Numbered from the stretch's first letter, positions 22,918 to 32,519 are shown. The stretch is 35,075 bases of DNA from Anaerolineales bacterium (GCA_037382465.1 JARRPX010000014.1:1-35075), one strand, 5' to 3'. Translations and numbers: made by a program. Notes: a model not told the origin generated them from the letters alone.

Positions 22918-23687
22918 TCACTTCCATCAACAACCCGCGCGTGAAACTGCTGCGCCGGCTTCAAAATCACCGCGGGATCCGCGAAAAGGAAGGGGTTTTT
23001 ATCATCGAAGGTACGCGTCTGATAAGCGAGGCAATTTCAGCGCAAGCGCCTATCCGGGCGGCGTTTCACACGGATCATCTCGACGAGAACGGGCGCGGTT
23101 TGATCCACAACATGCAGCGCCTGGGCGCGGAGATTTTCGCCGTCTCGGATGAAATCATGTCGGCCTGCTCGGATACCGTTGCACCGCAGGGAATCCTGGC
23201 CGTCCTGTCGATTCCGGAGCGTCCGATTCCCAGGGACGTCAACCTGGCATTGATACTCGATCGCATTACGGATCCGGGCAATCTGGGCACGATATTGCGC
23301 ACGGCACTCGCAACTGGTGTGGATGCCGTACTGCTGACTGAAGGCACGGTCGATGCCTACAATCCGAAAGTGGTGCGAAGCGCCATGGGCGCTCATTTTC
23401 ACCTGCCCATCGTGCGCTCATCCGTCGAAGAATTAGCGCAATATATGGCAGGCCTGCAGCTATACATGGCAGATGTCCGTGCGCAGCGTTCGTACCTCGA
23501 GGTGGATTGGCGGGAGCCGGCGGGATTGATCATCGGATCGGAAGCGAACGGGGTGCAGCCGGCTGTCGAAAAGATCGCCGCGCATCGAGTCCGCGTTCCC
23601 ATGCCGGGTAAGACGGAATCGTTAAATGCGGCCGTTACGACGGCCGTCATTCTCTACGAAATCATACGTCAGCGAGGAGTAAGATGA
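22914..23687 (+). CDS. SpoU/TrmH-family RNA 2'-O-ribose methyltransferase
   Basis: A 257-residue SPOUT methyltransferase that transfers a methyl group from SAM to a ribose 2'-OH, most likely in 23S rRNA or tRNA. The N-terminal part (MITSINNPRVKLLRRLQNHR, then GVFIIEGTRLISEA) is the SpoU substrate-binding domain with L30e-like fold. The catalytic knot has DRITDPGNLGTILRTA (about 116-131), GSEANGV (about 209-215) and MPGKTESLNAAVTTAV (C-terminal). It is of the RlmB/TsnR type; the exact nucleotide target cannot be told. The ATG overlaps the macro-domain stop and its own stop overlaps the next ATG, so it sits in the middle of a three-gene operon. Confidence 0.93.
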   Translation: MITSINNPRVKLLRRLQNHRGIREKEGVFIIEGTRLISEAISAQAPIRAAFHTDHLDENGRGLIHNMQRLGAEIFAVSDEIMSACSDTVAPQGILAVLSIPERPIPRDVNLALILDRITDPGNLGTILRTALATGVDAVLLTEGTVDAYNPKVVRSAMGAHFHLPIVRSSVEELAQYMAGLQLYMADVRAQRSYLEVDWREPAGLIIGSEANGVQPAVEKIAAHRVRVPMPGKTESLNAAVTTAVILYEIIRQRGVR

Positions 23688-24904
23688 AAATACGCGCCCT
23701 GACGGGCTTTTTGGATCCCGGCTATCCGGTCGAACCCAAACGGATCGAAACCATCGCAGCCTGCCTGCAGACCTGCAAAGAGATGCTGCAAGATTCTGGC
23801 TACGAGGTACAAACGCTGCGCATCGCCGCGCCTCCACCGGCAGAGATGGAACAGCCTGTTCCACCGGGTGAGCGCGCCAACTTTGCCCGCCAACTGGAAG
23901 CCGAGAGTTTTGTCAACGCCATCGATTATGCTTCGATCGGACCGGCGCTGCCGGATGAACTCGACGGCTACGCCTTCATCCCCAACGTGCTCGGTGCGAC
24001 GGAAATCGTCTTCGCATCGGGTTTGTTTGCCGATCCTGAAAACGGCGTTTCCCTCCCCGCCGCGCGAGCGTGCGCGCGTGCCATACAGGAGACATCGCTG
24101 TTGACAGACGACGGTTTCTCGAATTTACGTTTTGCCGCCTTGGCCAACGTTGCGCCCGGGACTCCGTTCTTCCCGGCCGCGTACCATCGGGGTGGAAACA
24201 TGACCGTCGCCATCGCCACCGAGGCGGCCGATCTGGCAGTGGAATCCTTAAAAGAAGCCCGTTCCTTGTCCCATGCCCGCCGGCGTCTTGTCGGCGCGAT
24301 CGAAACGCACGCCGCCTCGATACAAAGTATCGCCCAGAGAGCGGCCGTTAAACACGAAACACAATTCCTGGGAATCGATTTTTCCATGGCGCCGTACCCC
24401 GAGGAGGCCCGCTCGATCGGGAGTGCACTCGAGGCTCTGGGCATTCCCACGGTTGGCTTGAGCGGCACGGCTGCAGGCGTGGCTTTTCTGGCCGACTGTC
24501 TGGACCGGGCGCAATTCGTTCGTACAGGCTTCTGCGGCATGTTCATGCCGGTGTTGGAGGATTATGTCCTGGCGGGGTCTGCGGCGAAAAAGGCGCTCAG
24601 CGTCAATGCCTTGCTGCTTTATGCCACGCTGTGCGGCACAGGATTGGACACCATACCGCTTCCGGGCGACGTTACGGCGGAAGCCATGACGGCCGTTTTG
24701 CTCGACATCGGGGCGGTCTCGTTGCGGCACAACAAGCCGCTCACGGCCCGGCTCATGCCCATTCCCGAAAGCCAGCCGGGCGACGAAATCCACTTCGACT
24801 TTCCCTACTTCGCCGACAGCCGGGTGATGAATCTGGCGGCCAGGCCGTTGGAGGGGTTGCTCGCCGGTCCGGAGGTGCTTTATCTGGGACCTCACCTTTC
24901 GTGA
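23684..24904 (+). CDS. DUF711 (UPF0210) family protein
   Basis: A 406-residue cytoplasmic protein matching the DUF711/UPF0210 family by eye, slightly shorter than the common form of about 450. Recognisable stretches are MKIRALTGFLDPGYP (N-terminus), GTPFFPAAYHRGG, GLSGTAAGVAFLADCLDRAQ, the glycine-rich GTGLDTIPLPGD and the C-terminal FDFPYFADSRVMNL. Structures of family members show a fold related to formate acetyltransferase-like barrels, but no reaction is firmly established. It starts with an ATGA overlap on the SpoU gene and so belongs to the macro-SpoU-DUF711 operon. What ties the three together is not known. Confidence 0.85.
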   Translation: MKIRALTGFLDPGYPVEPKRIETIAACLQTCKEMLQDSGYEVQTLRIAAPPPAEMEQPVPPGERANFARQLEAESFVNAIDYASIGPALPDELDGYAFIPNVLGATEIVFASGLFADPENGVSLPAARACARAIQETSLLTDDGFSNLRFAALANVAPGTPFFPAAYHRGGNMTVAIATEAADLAVESLKEARSLSHARRRLVGAIETHAASIQSIAQRAAVKHETQFLGIDFSMAPYPEEARSIGSALEALGIPTVGLSGTAAGVAFLADCLDRAQFVRTGFCGMFMPVLEDYVLAGSAAKKALSVNALLLYATLCGTGLDTIPLPGDVTAEAMTAVLLDIGAVSLRHNKPLTARLMPIPESQPGDEIHFDFPYFADSRVMNLAARPLEGLLAGPEVLYLGPHLS

Positions 24905-24913
24905 GCCTTGCTC

Positions 24914-24942
24914 TTGTCGATCGTCCGAGGGTTCGTTAGAAT
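24914..24942 (+). promoter_or_regulatory. Candidate promoter of the pcrA gene
   Basis: TTGTCG (24914-24919), a 17-base spacer and TAGAAT (24937-24942). It predicts a leader of about 100 bases before the helicase gene. No LexA-like box is present. Confidence 0.5.
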
Positions 24943-25050
24943 GTGGTATCTTTCTTCACGAGTGTTAATTTGGATTCGAAGCCAGGGAGACACAGATCGT
25001 GATCCCTGGTTTCTTCAATCCCCCACTACGTCGTTATCCTGATCTGTTGA

Positions 25051-27240
25051 ATGATGAAACTCCTGGAAACATTAAACTCGCAACAGCGTCAAGCGGTCAC
25101 TGCAGATCAGGGCCCGGTTCTTGTCCTGGCGGGGCCTGGCTCGGGGAAGACGCGCGTATTGACGCATCGCATCGCTTATCTCGTTAGCCACGTCGGTGTA
25201 TCACCGGGCCACATCATGGCTGTGACTTTCACCAACAAGGCGGCGCGCGAAATGGCGAAGCGCGTGGCGCAGCTGCTCGATGAATCCAGCAGCAAACGCG
25301 GCGCCGTGCAAACGGGCGTCAGTCTGGGGACCTTCCATTCCCTGTGCGCTCGCATGCTGCGCCGCGAAGCGGACCGTTTGCCCTTCACGCGGGACTACGT
25401 GATTTACGATGACGCCGACCAGCAGGCTCTGATCCGCAACGCCTTCAAGGAACTAAACATCGATCCCAAGCAGATCTCCCCGCGAAAGATCCTCAGCAGC
25501 ATCTCGCGGGCGAAGAACGAACTTATCGAGCTCGAAGATTTTTCGGCCGACAGTTACAATGCGGAGGTCACGCGGCGGGTCTATGAGCGTTATCAGGAAC
25601 AGCTGCGCGTCAACAATGCACTCGATTTCGACGATTTACTGCTATTCGCCGTGCTGCTGCTGCGCGGAAACGATGACCTGCGCCTGCATTACCAGCAGCG
25701 CTACCAACACATTCTGGTCGACGAATTCCAGGATACGAACACCGCCCAGTATGTGCTCCTGCGCCTCCTCGCGGGAGACCGGCCGGACCTCTTCGTCGTC
25801 GGCGATCCCGACCAGTCCATCTACCGCTGGCGTGGTGCGGATTACCGCAACGTGAATCGTTTTCGCAAGGATTACCCCGATGCCCAAGTCATCCTGCTGG
25901 AGCAGAACTACCGCTCGACGCAGACCATACTCGACGCAGCGATGGCGGTCATCGATCGCAATCCCAATCGTCAGCCCAAGCGCCTTTTCACCGACCGGGG
26001 AGAGGGGGCGAAGATCACGCTGCATGAAGCGTATGATGAAAACGACGAGGCAAGCTACATCGTAGAAACCATCGCCGGTTTGACGTTGTTGGAAGATATC
26101 GAACCCGGGGATTGCGCTGTGATGTATCGCACGAACGCACAATCCCGGGTGCTGGAAGAGGCGTTTCTGAAGGCCGGGCTTGCCTACCGGCTCGTCGGCG
26201 CCCAGCGGTTCTACGGCCGGCGGGAAATCAAGGACGTCGTCGCCTATCTGCGTTTGATCCACAATCCGCGCGATCAGGTCGCGCTGCTGCGAGTGATCAA
26301 CGTTCCGCCCCGCGGCATCGGGGCGAGGACCATCGAAACGTTGCTCGAAACGGCCGAGACTCAGCATCTTACCCCGTGTGAGATCATCTTGGCTTTGGCA
26401 GACCAGACCATGCCTGAGGCGGAAGCGGCTTTTTCGGGGCGTACGAGGCAGGCCCTGTCTGAATTCGGAAGAATGTTAAAGGGCTGGCTCGAGCAGCGCG
26501 ATAAGCTGGGCATCGATGCCTTGATCGATCGAGTGTTGCAAGATACCGGATATCGGGACTTCATCGATGATGGCACGGAAGAGGGAGATGAGCGCTGGGC
26601 GAATGTCCTGGAGTTGCGTGCTGCAGCGCAGGAATTCGCACAAATGGGATTGACCACCTTCCTCGAACACGTTGCCCTGGTCTCGGATCAAGACACTCTG
26701 ACGGAAGGGTTGAACGCCCCTACGCTGCTCACGCTGCACGCCGCCAAGGGACTCGAATTTCCCGTCGTGTTCATCATTGGACTGGACAATGGGGTGCTGC
26801 CCCACCAGCGATCCTTCAACGATCCGGAGGCGATGGCAGAGGAGCGCCGGCTCTTTTACGTAGGCATCACGCGAGCCCAGGATCGACTTTTTCTGCTGCG
26901 CGCCTTCCGACGTCGTCAGGCCGGCGTTTCCACGCTCAGCGATGCTTCGCCGTTTCTCGACGATCTCCCCCCCGATCGACTCGATGGGATTCACCCCAAT
27001 CGACATGCCTGGGATCAAGTTTCTTTTCAACGCCAGACTCGTTGGGAAGATGCGGCACCGCCTCGGACTCAAGCGCGCTATCAGGCAGGCATGCGCGTCG
27101 TACACCCCCGATTTGGAGAAGGGATCGTTCTGTCCACGGAAATCGAATTCGATGACGAGGAGGTGACCATCGTTTTCGACGACGGTGAGACGAAGCACCT
27201 GGTCGCTTCGTTGGCCAATCTGAAAATCCTGGCGGAATGA
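25051..27240 (+). CDS. pcrA: ATP-dependent DNA helicase, UvrD/PcrA (SF1)
   Basis: A 3'-5' superfamily 1 helicase used in excision repair, in removing RecA and in dislodging stalled RNA polymerase. All 1A/2A motifs are in order: AGPGSGKTRVLTHR (Walker A, 27-40), VTFTNKAAREM (Ia), GTFHSLCARMLR, VDEFQDTN (II, near 226-233), VGDPDQSIYRWRGAD (III), LEQNYRSTQTI (IV), LTLHAAKGLEFPVVFIIGLD (V) and RRLFYVGITRAQDRL (VI). The C-terminus (RYQAGMRVVHPRFGEGIVLS to the end) is the Tudor-like fold that binds RNA polymerase in PcrA. The protein is 729 residues, as expected. The start is ATG 25051 or the ATG next to it; neither has a clear ribosome-binding site, which is unusual in this window. Confidence 0.95.
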   Translation: MMKLLETLNSQQRQAVTADQGPVLVLAGPGSGKTRVLTHRIAYLVSHVGVSPGHIMAVTFTNKAAREMAKRVAQLLDESSSKRGAVQTGVSLGTFHSLCARMLRREADRLPFTRDYVIYDDADQQALIRNAFKELNIDPKQISPRKILSSISRAKNELIELEDFSADSYNAEVTRRVYERYQEQLRVNNALDFDDLLLFAVLLLRGNDDLRLHYQQRYQHILVDEFQDTNTAQYVLLRLLAGDRPDLFVVGDPDQSIYRWRGADYRNVNRFRKDYPDAQVILLEQNYRSTQTILDAAMAVIDRNPNRQPKRLFTDRGEGAKITLHEAYDENDEASYIVETIAGLTLLEDIEPGDCAVMYRTNAQSRVLEEAFLKAGLAYRLVGAQRFYGRREIKDVVAYLRLIHNPRDQVALLRVINVPPRGIGARTIETLLETAETQHLTPCEIILALADQTMPEAEAAFSGRTRQALSEFGRMLKGWLEQRDKLGIDALIDRVLQDTGYRDFIDDGTEEGDERWANVLELRAAAQEFAQMGLTTFLEHVALVSDQDTLTEGLNAPTLLTLHAAKGLEFPVVFIIGLDNGVLPHQRSFNDPEAMAEERRLFYVGITRAQDRLFLLRAFRRRQAGVSTLSDASPFLDDLPPDRLDGIHPNRHAWDQVSFQRQTRWEDAAPPRTQARYQAGMRVVHPRFGEGIVLSTEIEFDDEEVTIVFDDGETKHLVASLANLKILAE

Positions 27241-27321
27241 TCGGATGCGGTAATTCCCTGCTGTGAGCATAGAATATCGCGAGGCAGTACGGACGCCCGC
27301 CAGCAACGGCTGAAATGCCGT

Positions 27322-27327
27322 TATAAT
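27322..27327 (+). promoter_or_regulatory. Candidate -10 box of the galE gene
   Basis: A perfect TATAAT about 37 bases before the start codon. No good -35 is visible. Confidence 0.35.
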
Positions 27328-27363
27328 ATCGCCGGTAAGATATCCAAAATCAGGTTGATGAAG

Positions 27364-28338
27364 ATGAACATATTCCTCACGGGCGGCGCCGGCTACATCG
27401 GATCGGCTGCGGCTCAGATATTGCTGGAGAACGGCCATCAGGTCACGGTGTACGACTCGCTCGTAAAGGGATACCGCGCGGCGGTCCCTGAGAGCGCGCG
27501 TTTTGTCCACGCCGACCTGGCGGATCGGGATAGGCTGGACACCGAATTGTCGGCTGAAAATTACGACGCCGTGATGCATTTCGCCGCCTTCATCGAAGCC
27601 GGGGAAAGCATGCGATTTCCGGGAAAATTTTTCTACAACAACGTTTCGCTGTCGATCGATCTCATCGACGCCTGTTTCAAGGCCGGCGTGCGGCGTTTCG
27701 TGCTTTCCTCCACGGCCGCCGTTTACGCCTCCAGCGACGAACCGCTTTTGGAAGATTCCGCCATCGGACCGGTCAACGCCTATGGTCAGACCAAGCTGAT
27801 GATCGAGCAGACACTGGAATGGTACCGCCGCATCCACGGCCTGCACTACAGTGCGCTGCGCTACTTCAACGCCGCCGGCGCGCTGCCCGAGCGAGGGGAG
27901 GCGCACCAGCCCGAATCCCATCTCATCCCGCTCGTGCTTCAAGTCGCACTCGGGCAGCGTAAAGAAGCCCAAATCTACGGCAGCGATTACCCCACACCGG
28001 ACGGAACGGCGATCCGCGATTACATCCATATCCTGGACTTGATTGGCGCCCACATACTGGCGCTCGACGCACTTCAAGACCACGATCGTTTGATCTATAA
28101 CCTGGGCAACGGCGCGGGATATTCGGTGCGGGAGGTGATCGAGACCGCTCGCCAGGTGACGAGTCATCCGATTCCAGCCGTGGAATCACCCCGCCGACCC
28201 GGTGATGCACCGCGCCTTGTGGCTTGTGCCGATAAGATCGTGCGCGAATTGGGATGGAAACCACAGTTCACCGAACTGGAGCAGATCATCGCCAGCGCCT
28301 GGGAGTGGCATCGAACGCATCCCCAGGGATACGCCTGA
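27364..28338 (+). CDS. galE: UDP-glucose 4-epimerase (extended SDR family)
   Basis: Interconverts UDP-glucose and UDP-galactose with bound NAD, feeding envelope and polysaccharide synthesis. It has the Rossmann motif GGAGYIGS (7-14), AAFIEAGES, SSTAAVYAS, the catalytic YGQTK (Tyr140, Lys144), RYFNAAGALPERGE and GTAIRDYIHILDL. This is the full GalE pattern in 324 residues. The preferred start is ATG 27364, since AGGT is nine bases before it; ATG 27358 and TTG 27355 are in frame. The conserved epimerase residues are all present, but a related UDP-sugar epimerase specificity (UDP-GalNAc) is possible. It is probably a separate transcription unit from pcrA. Confidence 0.93.
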   Translation: MNIFLTGGAGYIGSAAAQILLENGHQVTVYDSLVKGYRAAVPESARFVHADLADRDRLDTELSAENYDAVMHFAAFIEAGESMRFPGKFFYNNVSLSIDLIDACFKAGVRRFVLSSTAAVYASSDEPLLEDSAIGPVNAYGQTKLMIEQTLEWYRRIHGLHYSALRYFNAAGALPERGEAHQPESHLIPLVLQVALGQRKEAQIYGSDYPTPDGTAIRDYIHILDLIGAHILALDALQDHDRLIYNLGNGAGYSVREVIETARQVTSHPIPAVESPRRPGDAPRLVACADKIVRELGWKPQFTELEQIIASAWEWHRTHPQGYA

Positions 28339-28479
28339 GATGAGCGCGTGTGGGAGAACGGGATGGCACAAGAATTCTGAACTGCCGTACGTTCAAGCGG
28401 CGTGCGATGATTTTTACACGCTCATGCCGCACAAAGCCCGTTTCGCTGGATGATCTGCGGCCATGCCGCAACCCCGTGC

Positions 28480-28485
28480 TATAAT
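28480..28485 (+). promoter_or_regulatory. Candidate -10 box of icd
   Basis: A perfect TATAAT 45 bases before the start codon, just after a small TGCGGCCATGCCGCA inverted repeat. No clear -35. Confidence 0.4.
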
Positions 28486-28529
28486 CGCCCGAATACCCAT
28501 ATCCAAATCTTTCGAGGAGTAATTTTTCC

Positions 28530-29834
28530 ATGACCTATGAGTTATTCAAAGTTCCCAATGATGGAGCGAAGATCTCCATATCCAATGGTGTACTCGATGT
28601 GCCCAATAATCCAATTCTGCCCTTCATTGAGGGCGACGGACCCGGCCCGGATATCTGGCGCGCCTCGGTGCGTGTCCTGGACGCCGCTGTGGAAAAGGCT
28701 TACGGCGGTGAGCGCCGCATCGCCTGGATGGAAGTCTTCGCCGGCGGAAAAGCCTACGATCAATACGGCGAATGGCTTCCACAGGAGACGGTGAAAGCTT
28801 TCGACGAATTTCTCGTGGGGATCAAAGGCCCGTTGACTACGCCCGTCGGCGGCGGCATTCGCTCGCTCAACGTGGCGCTGCGCAAGGCCCTCGATCTCTA
28901 CGTATGCCTGCGTCCGGTGCGGTATTTCGAAGGAGTCCCCTCACCGGTCAAGAACCCACAGTTCGTCGACATGGTCATCTTCCGCGAGAACACGGAGGAC
29001 ATCTACACCGGAATCGAATTCGAACAGGGCAGCGCAGAAAATAAAGCGTTCAAAAAACTGCTCAAGGAAAACTTTCCCGAGGAGTACGCCAAGATGCGTT
29101 TCCCGGAAACCTCCGGCATCGGTCTGAAACCCGTTTCCAGGCAGGGCAGCGAGCGGCTGGTCCGCGCGGCCATCCGTTATGCGCTGGACAACGAACGACG
29201 TTCGGTGACCCTGGTGCACAAGGGTAATATCATGAAGTTCACGGAAGGGGCGTTCCGCAGTTGGGGATACGCACTGGCGGAGCGGGAATTCAGCGACAGC
29301 GTGTATACCTGGTCGCAGTGGGATCGCACCAAAGCGGAAAAGGGGGAAGAGGCAGCAAACGCGGAACAGAAGGCGGCCCTGGACGCGGGACGTATGCTCG
29401 TCAAGGACGCCATCGCCGACATTGCCTTTCAGCAAACCATCACCCGCGCGCGTGAATTCGACGTGATCGCAACGATGAACCTCAACGGCGACTACCTTTC
29501 AGATGCCCTTGCGGCGCAGGTCGGTGGAATCGGCATCGCCCCGGGCGGCAATATCAACTACGAAAGCGGCCACGCGATCTTCGAGGCCACCCACGGTACT
29601 GCCCCGAAATATGCAAACCTGGACCAGGTCAATCCGGGGTCGGTGATCCTCAGCGGCGAAATGATGCTGCGTTATATGGGTTGGAACGAAGCTGCGGACT
29701 GTATCGTGCGCGGCATGCAAGGCGCTATCGCGGCCAAGACCGTGACCTACGATTTCCATCGTCTCATGTCGGGTGCGACGAAGTTGAAGTGCTCCGAATT
29801 CGGCAGTGCGGTGATCGAGCACATGGGGAATTAA
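28530..29834 (+). CDS. icd: NADP-dependent isocitrate dehydrogenase
   Basis: Oxidatively decarboxylates isocitrate to 2-oxoglutarate in the TCA cycle. The 434-residue protein aligns with E. coli Icd across its length. Substrate-binding [20 protein letters not shown] includes Ser112, equivalent to the phosphorylated Ser113 of E. coli. [14 protein letters not shown] and [20 protein letters not shown] are the metal and substrate motifs. The HGTAPKYA loop, with Lys-Tyr, is the NADP-specific type. ATG 28530 has GAGGAG upstream. No aceK kinase is in the window, so phosphorylation cannot be claimed. The endonuclease III gene starts six bases after its stop and is probably cotranscribed. Confidence 0.96.
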   Translation: MTYELFKVPNDGAKISISNGVLDVPNNPILPFIEGDGPGPDIWRASVRVLDAAVEKAYGGERRIAWMEVFAGGKAYDQYGEWLPQETVKAFDEFLVGIKGPLTTPVGGGIRSLNVALRKALDLYVCLRPVRYFEGVPSPVKNPQFVDMVIFRENTEDIYTGIEFEQGSAENKAFKKLLKENFPEEYAKMRFPETSGIGLKPVSRQGSERLVRAAIRYALDNERRSVTLVHKGNIMKFTEGAFRSWGYALAEREFSDSVYTWSQWDRTKAEKGEEAANAEQKAALDAGRMLVKDAIADIAFQQTITRAREFDVIATMNLNGDYLSDALAAQVGGIGIAPGGNINYESGHAIFEATHGTAPKYANLDQVNPGSVILSGEMMLRYMGWNEAADCIVRGMQGAIAAKTVTYDFHRLMSGATKLKCSEFGSAVIEHMGN

Positions 29835-29840
29835 ACAACC

Positions 29841-30512
29841 ATGGAGTCGATCAAAGCGCGCGCGTTGGAGGTATGCCAACGTCTCCTGGATGCGTACGGC
29901 CAGCCCGAATGGCGCAATCCATTGCCAGCTTTGGACGAATTGGTTTCCACGATCCTTTCCCAGAACACAAACGATGTCAATCGCGACCGTGCTTTCGCAT
30001 CGCTACAGGCTGCTTTTCCCACTTGGGAAGCGGTGCGGGATGCCGATCCCGATTTGGTGATTGCAGCCATTCGCACTGCAGGGCTGGCGAATCAGAAAGG
30101 CCCCCGCATTCAACGCGTGCTGCAGCAGATCACGCAGGAACGCGGCGAACTCGATCTCGAATTCCTGCGTGATTGGCCTGCCGATGAGGTTTTTAATTGG
30201 CTGACCCGCTTCAAAGGCGTGGGTCCAAAAACGGCATCGATCGTGATGCTCTTTTCGTTGGACAAACCTGCCTTTCCGGTGGACACACACGTGTATCGGG
30301 TCACCGGAAGGCTCGGCATTCGAGCAGAAGGAACGAGCGAAGCAAAAGCGCACCGGACCCTGGCGAAAATTTTCCCGGAGGACCAGTACTACGCTGTGCA
30401 CCTTAATCTGATCCGGCACGGCAGAGAGGTGTGTCACGCGAGAAATCCGGAATGCGAGCGCTGCGTCTTGAAGGACATCTGTGTGTACTATCTTCAACTC
30501 GTCGCGAAGTGA
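29841..30512 (+). CDS. nth: Endonuclease III-family DNA glycosylase
   Basis: Removes oxidised pyrimidines from DNA and cuts the abasic site. The helix-hairpin-helix FKGVGPKTASIVML (about 124-137) carries the catalytic Lys130, and VDTHV carries the catalytic Asp148. Four cysteines (198, 205, 208, 214) have the C-x6-C-x2-C-x5-C spacing of the 4Fe-4S cluster. At 223 residues it has normal length. It starts six bases after icd with a weak ribosome-binding site, suggesting cotranscription. A thymine-mismatch or 8-oxoG specificity in this superfamily is possible, but the Lys/Asp pair and cluster fit Nth best. Confidence 0.93.
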   Translation: MESIKARALEVCQRLLDAYGQPEWRNPLPALDELVSTILSQNTNDVNRDRAFASLQAAFPTWEAVRDADPDLVIAAIRTAGLANQKGPRIQRVLQQITQERGELDLEFLRDWPADEVFNWLTRFKGVGPKTASIVMLFSLDKPAFPVDTHVYRVTGRLGIRAEGTSEAKAHRTLAKIFPEDQYYAVHLNLIRHGREVCHARNPECERCVLKDICVYYLQLVAK

Positions 30513-30606
30513 ACCGGTTGAGCCTGAAACCCGGGTTGAATGAATCAATCAACGCGCAGCAGGAGGAACGAATTCAACTGCAGCGGCCCAAGGATCGCCG
30601 GGGGTC

Positions 30607-32091
30607 ATGACGAAAAATCTGCGTTGGTATGACTGCTTCACCATAAATATCTACTGGGTCGGACTGACCACGATCACGAGCACCCTTACCCCCTTGATCG
30701 GGCCACTGCTCGTGCAGCGCTTTGTCGGCGAGGCTGTCAAAGGTTCGTTTCTGGGAAGCATCCGCCTGTGGACTTTGATGGTCGCACTTCTTTCCCAGGC
30801 ATTCATGGGAATGTTGTCCGACCGCAGCACATTTCGCTGGGGACGCCGCAGGCCGTTCATCCTTTTGGGGACGATGGTGGATCTTGTATTTCTGGGACTG
30901 ATCGCCTTTTCCGCCGGCCTCGAGGGTATGACGGGCTATTGGGTTCTTTTCGCGAGCGCCACGCTGCTTTCCATCTCCTCCAACACCGCATACAGTGCGC
31001 AGCAAGCGCTCATACCCGACCTCGTGCCGCAGCATCATCGCGGGCGATTCTCGGCGGTCAAGGTCATCTTCGAATTGCCCATCCCCATCATCCTGGTTGC
31101 GTTTACCGTCGGAAGATTGATTGCAGCGGGAAGATTGGTGACGGGAATCGCCGTAACGTGTGGCATCCTCTTTCTCAGTATGCTGATAGCGATGTTCGTG
31201 CGCGAAAAGCCATCGGAAGCTGCGCCAAGCAAAGGGGATTGGGCACCATTTCTCCGCCTGGTTTTCATGACGGTGATTTTCACGGGCATTATCCTGGGCG
31301 TCGGAGAACTTGTGAAACGCATGGCGGTGGTTCTCGAGGCGATCCCTTCGGCAGCGATGCTGCTTGCGTATCTGGGCGTACTCGGGCTCGCGGCCGTGGT
31401 GATCGTCATCGGTTTGGGCGTATGGATCAGTGTACGCATCGCAGTCGGCGAGGCGATCCGGGAGCGGAAAGAATTCTTCTGGTGGATCGTAAATCGTCTC
31501 ACTTATCTGGTGCCGGCGTCGAACCTGGCGGCCTTCGCGGTTTACTTCCTGCAAGGGCGTTTTGGCTTCACCAACGAAGAGGCTGCGGTGCCGGCCAGCC
31601 AGTTGATCGTGGTCGTAGGCCTGTTTTTGCTGCTCGTGGCGCTTCCAAGCGGATGGCTTGCTGACCGCTACGGCCGCAAGCGGATATTGATCGCCAGCAG
31701 TCTGATCTCGGCCGTCGGAACCCTGGTCACCTTGCTGTCTCCCAACCTGACCGTTCTGTTCATTGGTGCGAGCCTGATCGGCGGTGGGACCGGCTTGTTT
31801 TACAGCGCCAATTGGGCGTTGGGCACGGATCTGGTTCCGAAAGACGAAGCCGGCAGGTACCTGGGAATCGCAAACCTGGCCGGCGCCGGCGCGGGTGCCG
31901 TAGGAGCGTACATCGGCGGTCCCATCGCTGATTCCATAACCCGAGCCGTTCCGCAGACCCCCGGTCTTGGATACGTCTTGTTGTTTGCCGTTTTTGCGAT
32001 CCTCTTCCTGCTTTCATCCATTGCGTTGATCAAAATTCCGGAGCCCCGGAGATGCCCGGTCGAGACCGGCTTGTCGCGCAGTACGATTTGA
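30607..32091 (+). CDS. Major facilitator superfamily transporter, 14 TM
   Basis: An inner-membrane secondary transporter of 494 residues. Between helices 2 and 3 lies SDRSTFRWGRRRPFILLG (71-88), a form of the MFS A-motif typical of the GPH/SLC45 sugar-porter-like branch. A second A-like motif, SGWLADRYGRKRILIAS, is in the C-terminal half. I count 14 helices: six, two extra (about 213-236 and 246-281), then six. The two extra helices between the halves are found in some MFS families. Substrate is unknown; a sugar or sugar-like compound is the likeliest guess. ATG 30607 has only a weak ribosome-binding site. It stands alone. Confidence 0.85.
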   Translation: MTKNLRWYDCFTINIYWVGLTTITSTLTPLIGPLLVQRFVGEAVKGSFLGSIRLWTLMVALLSQAFMGMLSDRSTFRWGRRRPFILLGTMVDLVFLGLIAFSAGLEGMTGYWVLFASATLLSISSNTAYSAQQALIPDLVPQHHRGRFSAVKVIFELPIPIILVAFTVGRLIAAGRLVTGIAVTCGILFLSMLIAMFVREKPSEAAPSKGDWAPFLRLVFMTVIFTGIILGVGELVKRMAVVLEAIPSAAMLLAYLGVLGLAAVVIVIGLGVWISVRIAVGEAIRERKEFFWWIVNRLTYLVPASNLAAFAVYFLQGRFGFTNEEAAVPASQLIVVVGLFLLLVALPSGWLADRYGRKRILIASSLISAVGTLVTLLSPNLTVLFIGASLIGGGTGLFYSANWALGTDLVPKDEAGRYLGIANLAGAGAGAVGAYIGGPIADSITRAVPQTPGLGYVLLFAVFAILFLLSSIALIKIPEPRRCPVETGLSRSTI

Positions 32092-32174
32092 CGAGAGATA
32101 AACTGGATGTACAATCGAAACAGCGATCGTTGATCGTCAATCGGAAACGATCGAGGACCTGAGGGAAGGTGAGT

Positions 32175-32438
32175 ATGTCCAACGAAGAGAAGATCGGCAA
32201 GGTGACACATTATTTTGGAAAGATCGATGTAGCCGTCTTGAAGATCGAAAAAGGAATCAAGCTCGGGGAGAAGCTGCATTTCGTCGGAACGCATACCGAC
32301 TTTTCCCAAGAAATCAAATCCTTGCAGATCGAACACGAAGACGTCTCGGAAGCTGATGCGGGATCTGATGTGGCGATGAAGGTCAAGGACCGCGTTCGCG
32401 ACGGAGATACTGTGTATCGCCTCGCGGACGAAGATTAG
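32175..32438 (+). CDS. Small EF-Tu domain-2-like protein
   Basis: An 87-residue cytoplasmic protein resembling the translation-factor-like beta-barrel (domain 2 of EF-Tu). KIGKVTHYFGKIDVAVLKIE, GIKLGEKLHFVG, SLQIEHEDVSEADAGSDVAM and DTVYRL follow the pattern of a barrel that in full factors binds aminoacyl-tRNA ends. Small stand-alone versions are known in many bacteria and near U32 peptidases, with no firm function. The start is ATG 32175 with GAAGGTGA upstream; GTG 32169 is in frame. It lies 83 bases after the transporter and is convergent with the histidine kinase. Confidence 0.75.
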   Translation: MSNEEKIGKVTHYFGKIDVAVLKIEKGIKLGEKLHFVGTHTDFSQEIKSLQIEHEDVSEADAGSDVAMKVKDRVRDGDTVYRLADED

Positions 32439-32519
32439 TTGACTGCGCTGGATTCGTTCAAAATTCAAGTCGGAGCTTCAGCGCCGCGAGGTGCGCAGAT
32501 CGAACGGCAAGCTATGGAC

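Noticed and set aside
26476-28167. 563-residue minus-strand open frame across pcrA and galE
   Set aside because: It spans two well-supported genes and an intergenic region on the other strand, with no recognisable domain.
30510-30530. GAAC...GTT-like match after nth as a third LexA box
   Set aside because: The spacing is wrong (GAAC-CG-GTTG) and the arms are imperfect; it is probably chance.
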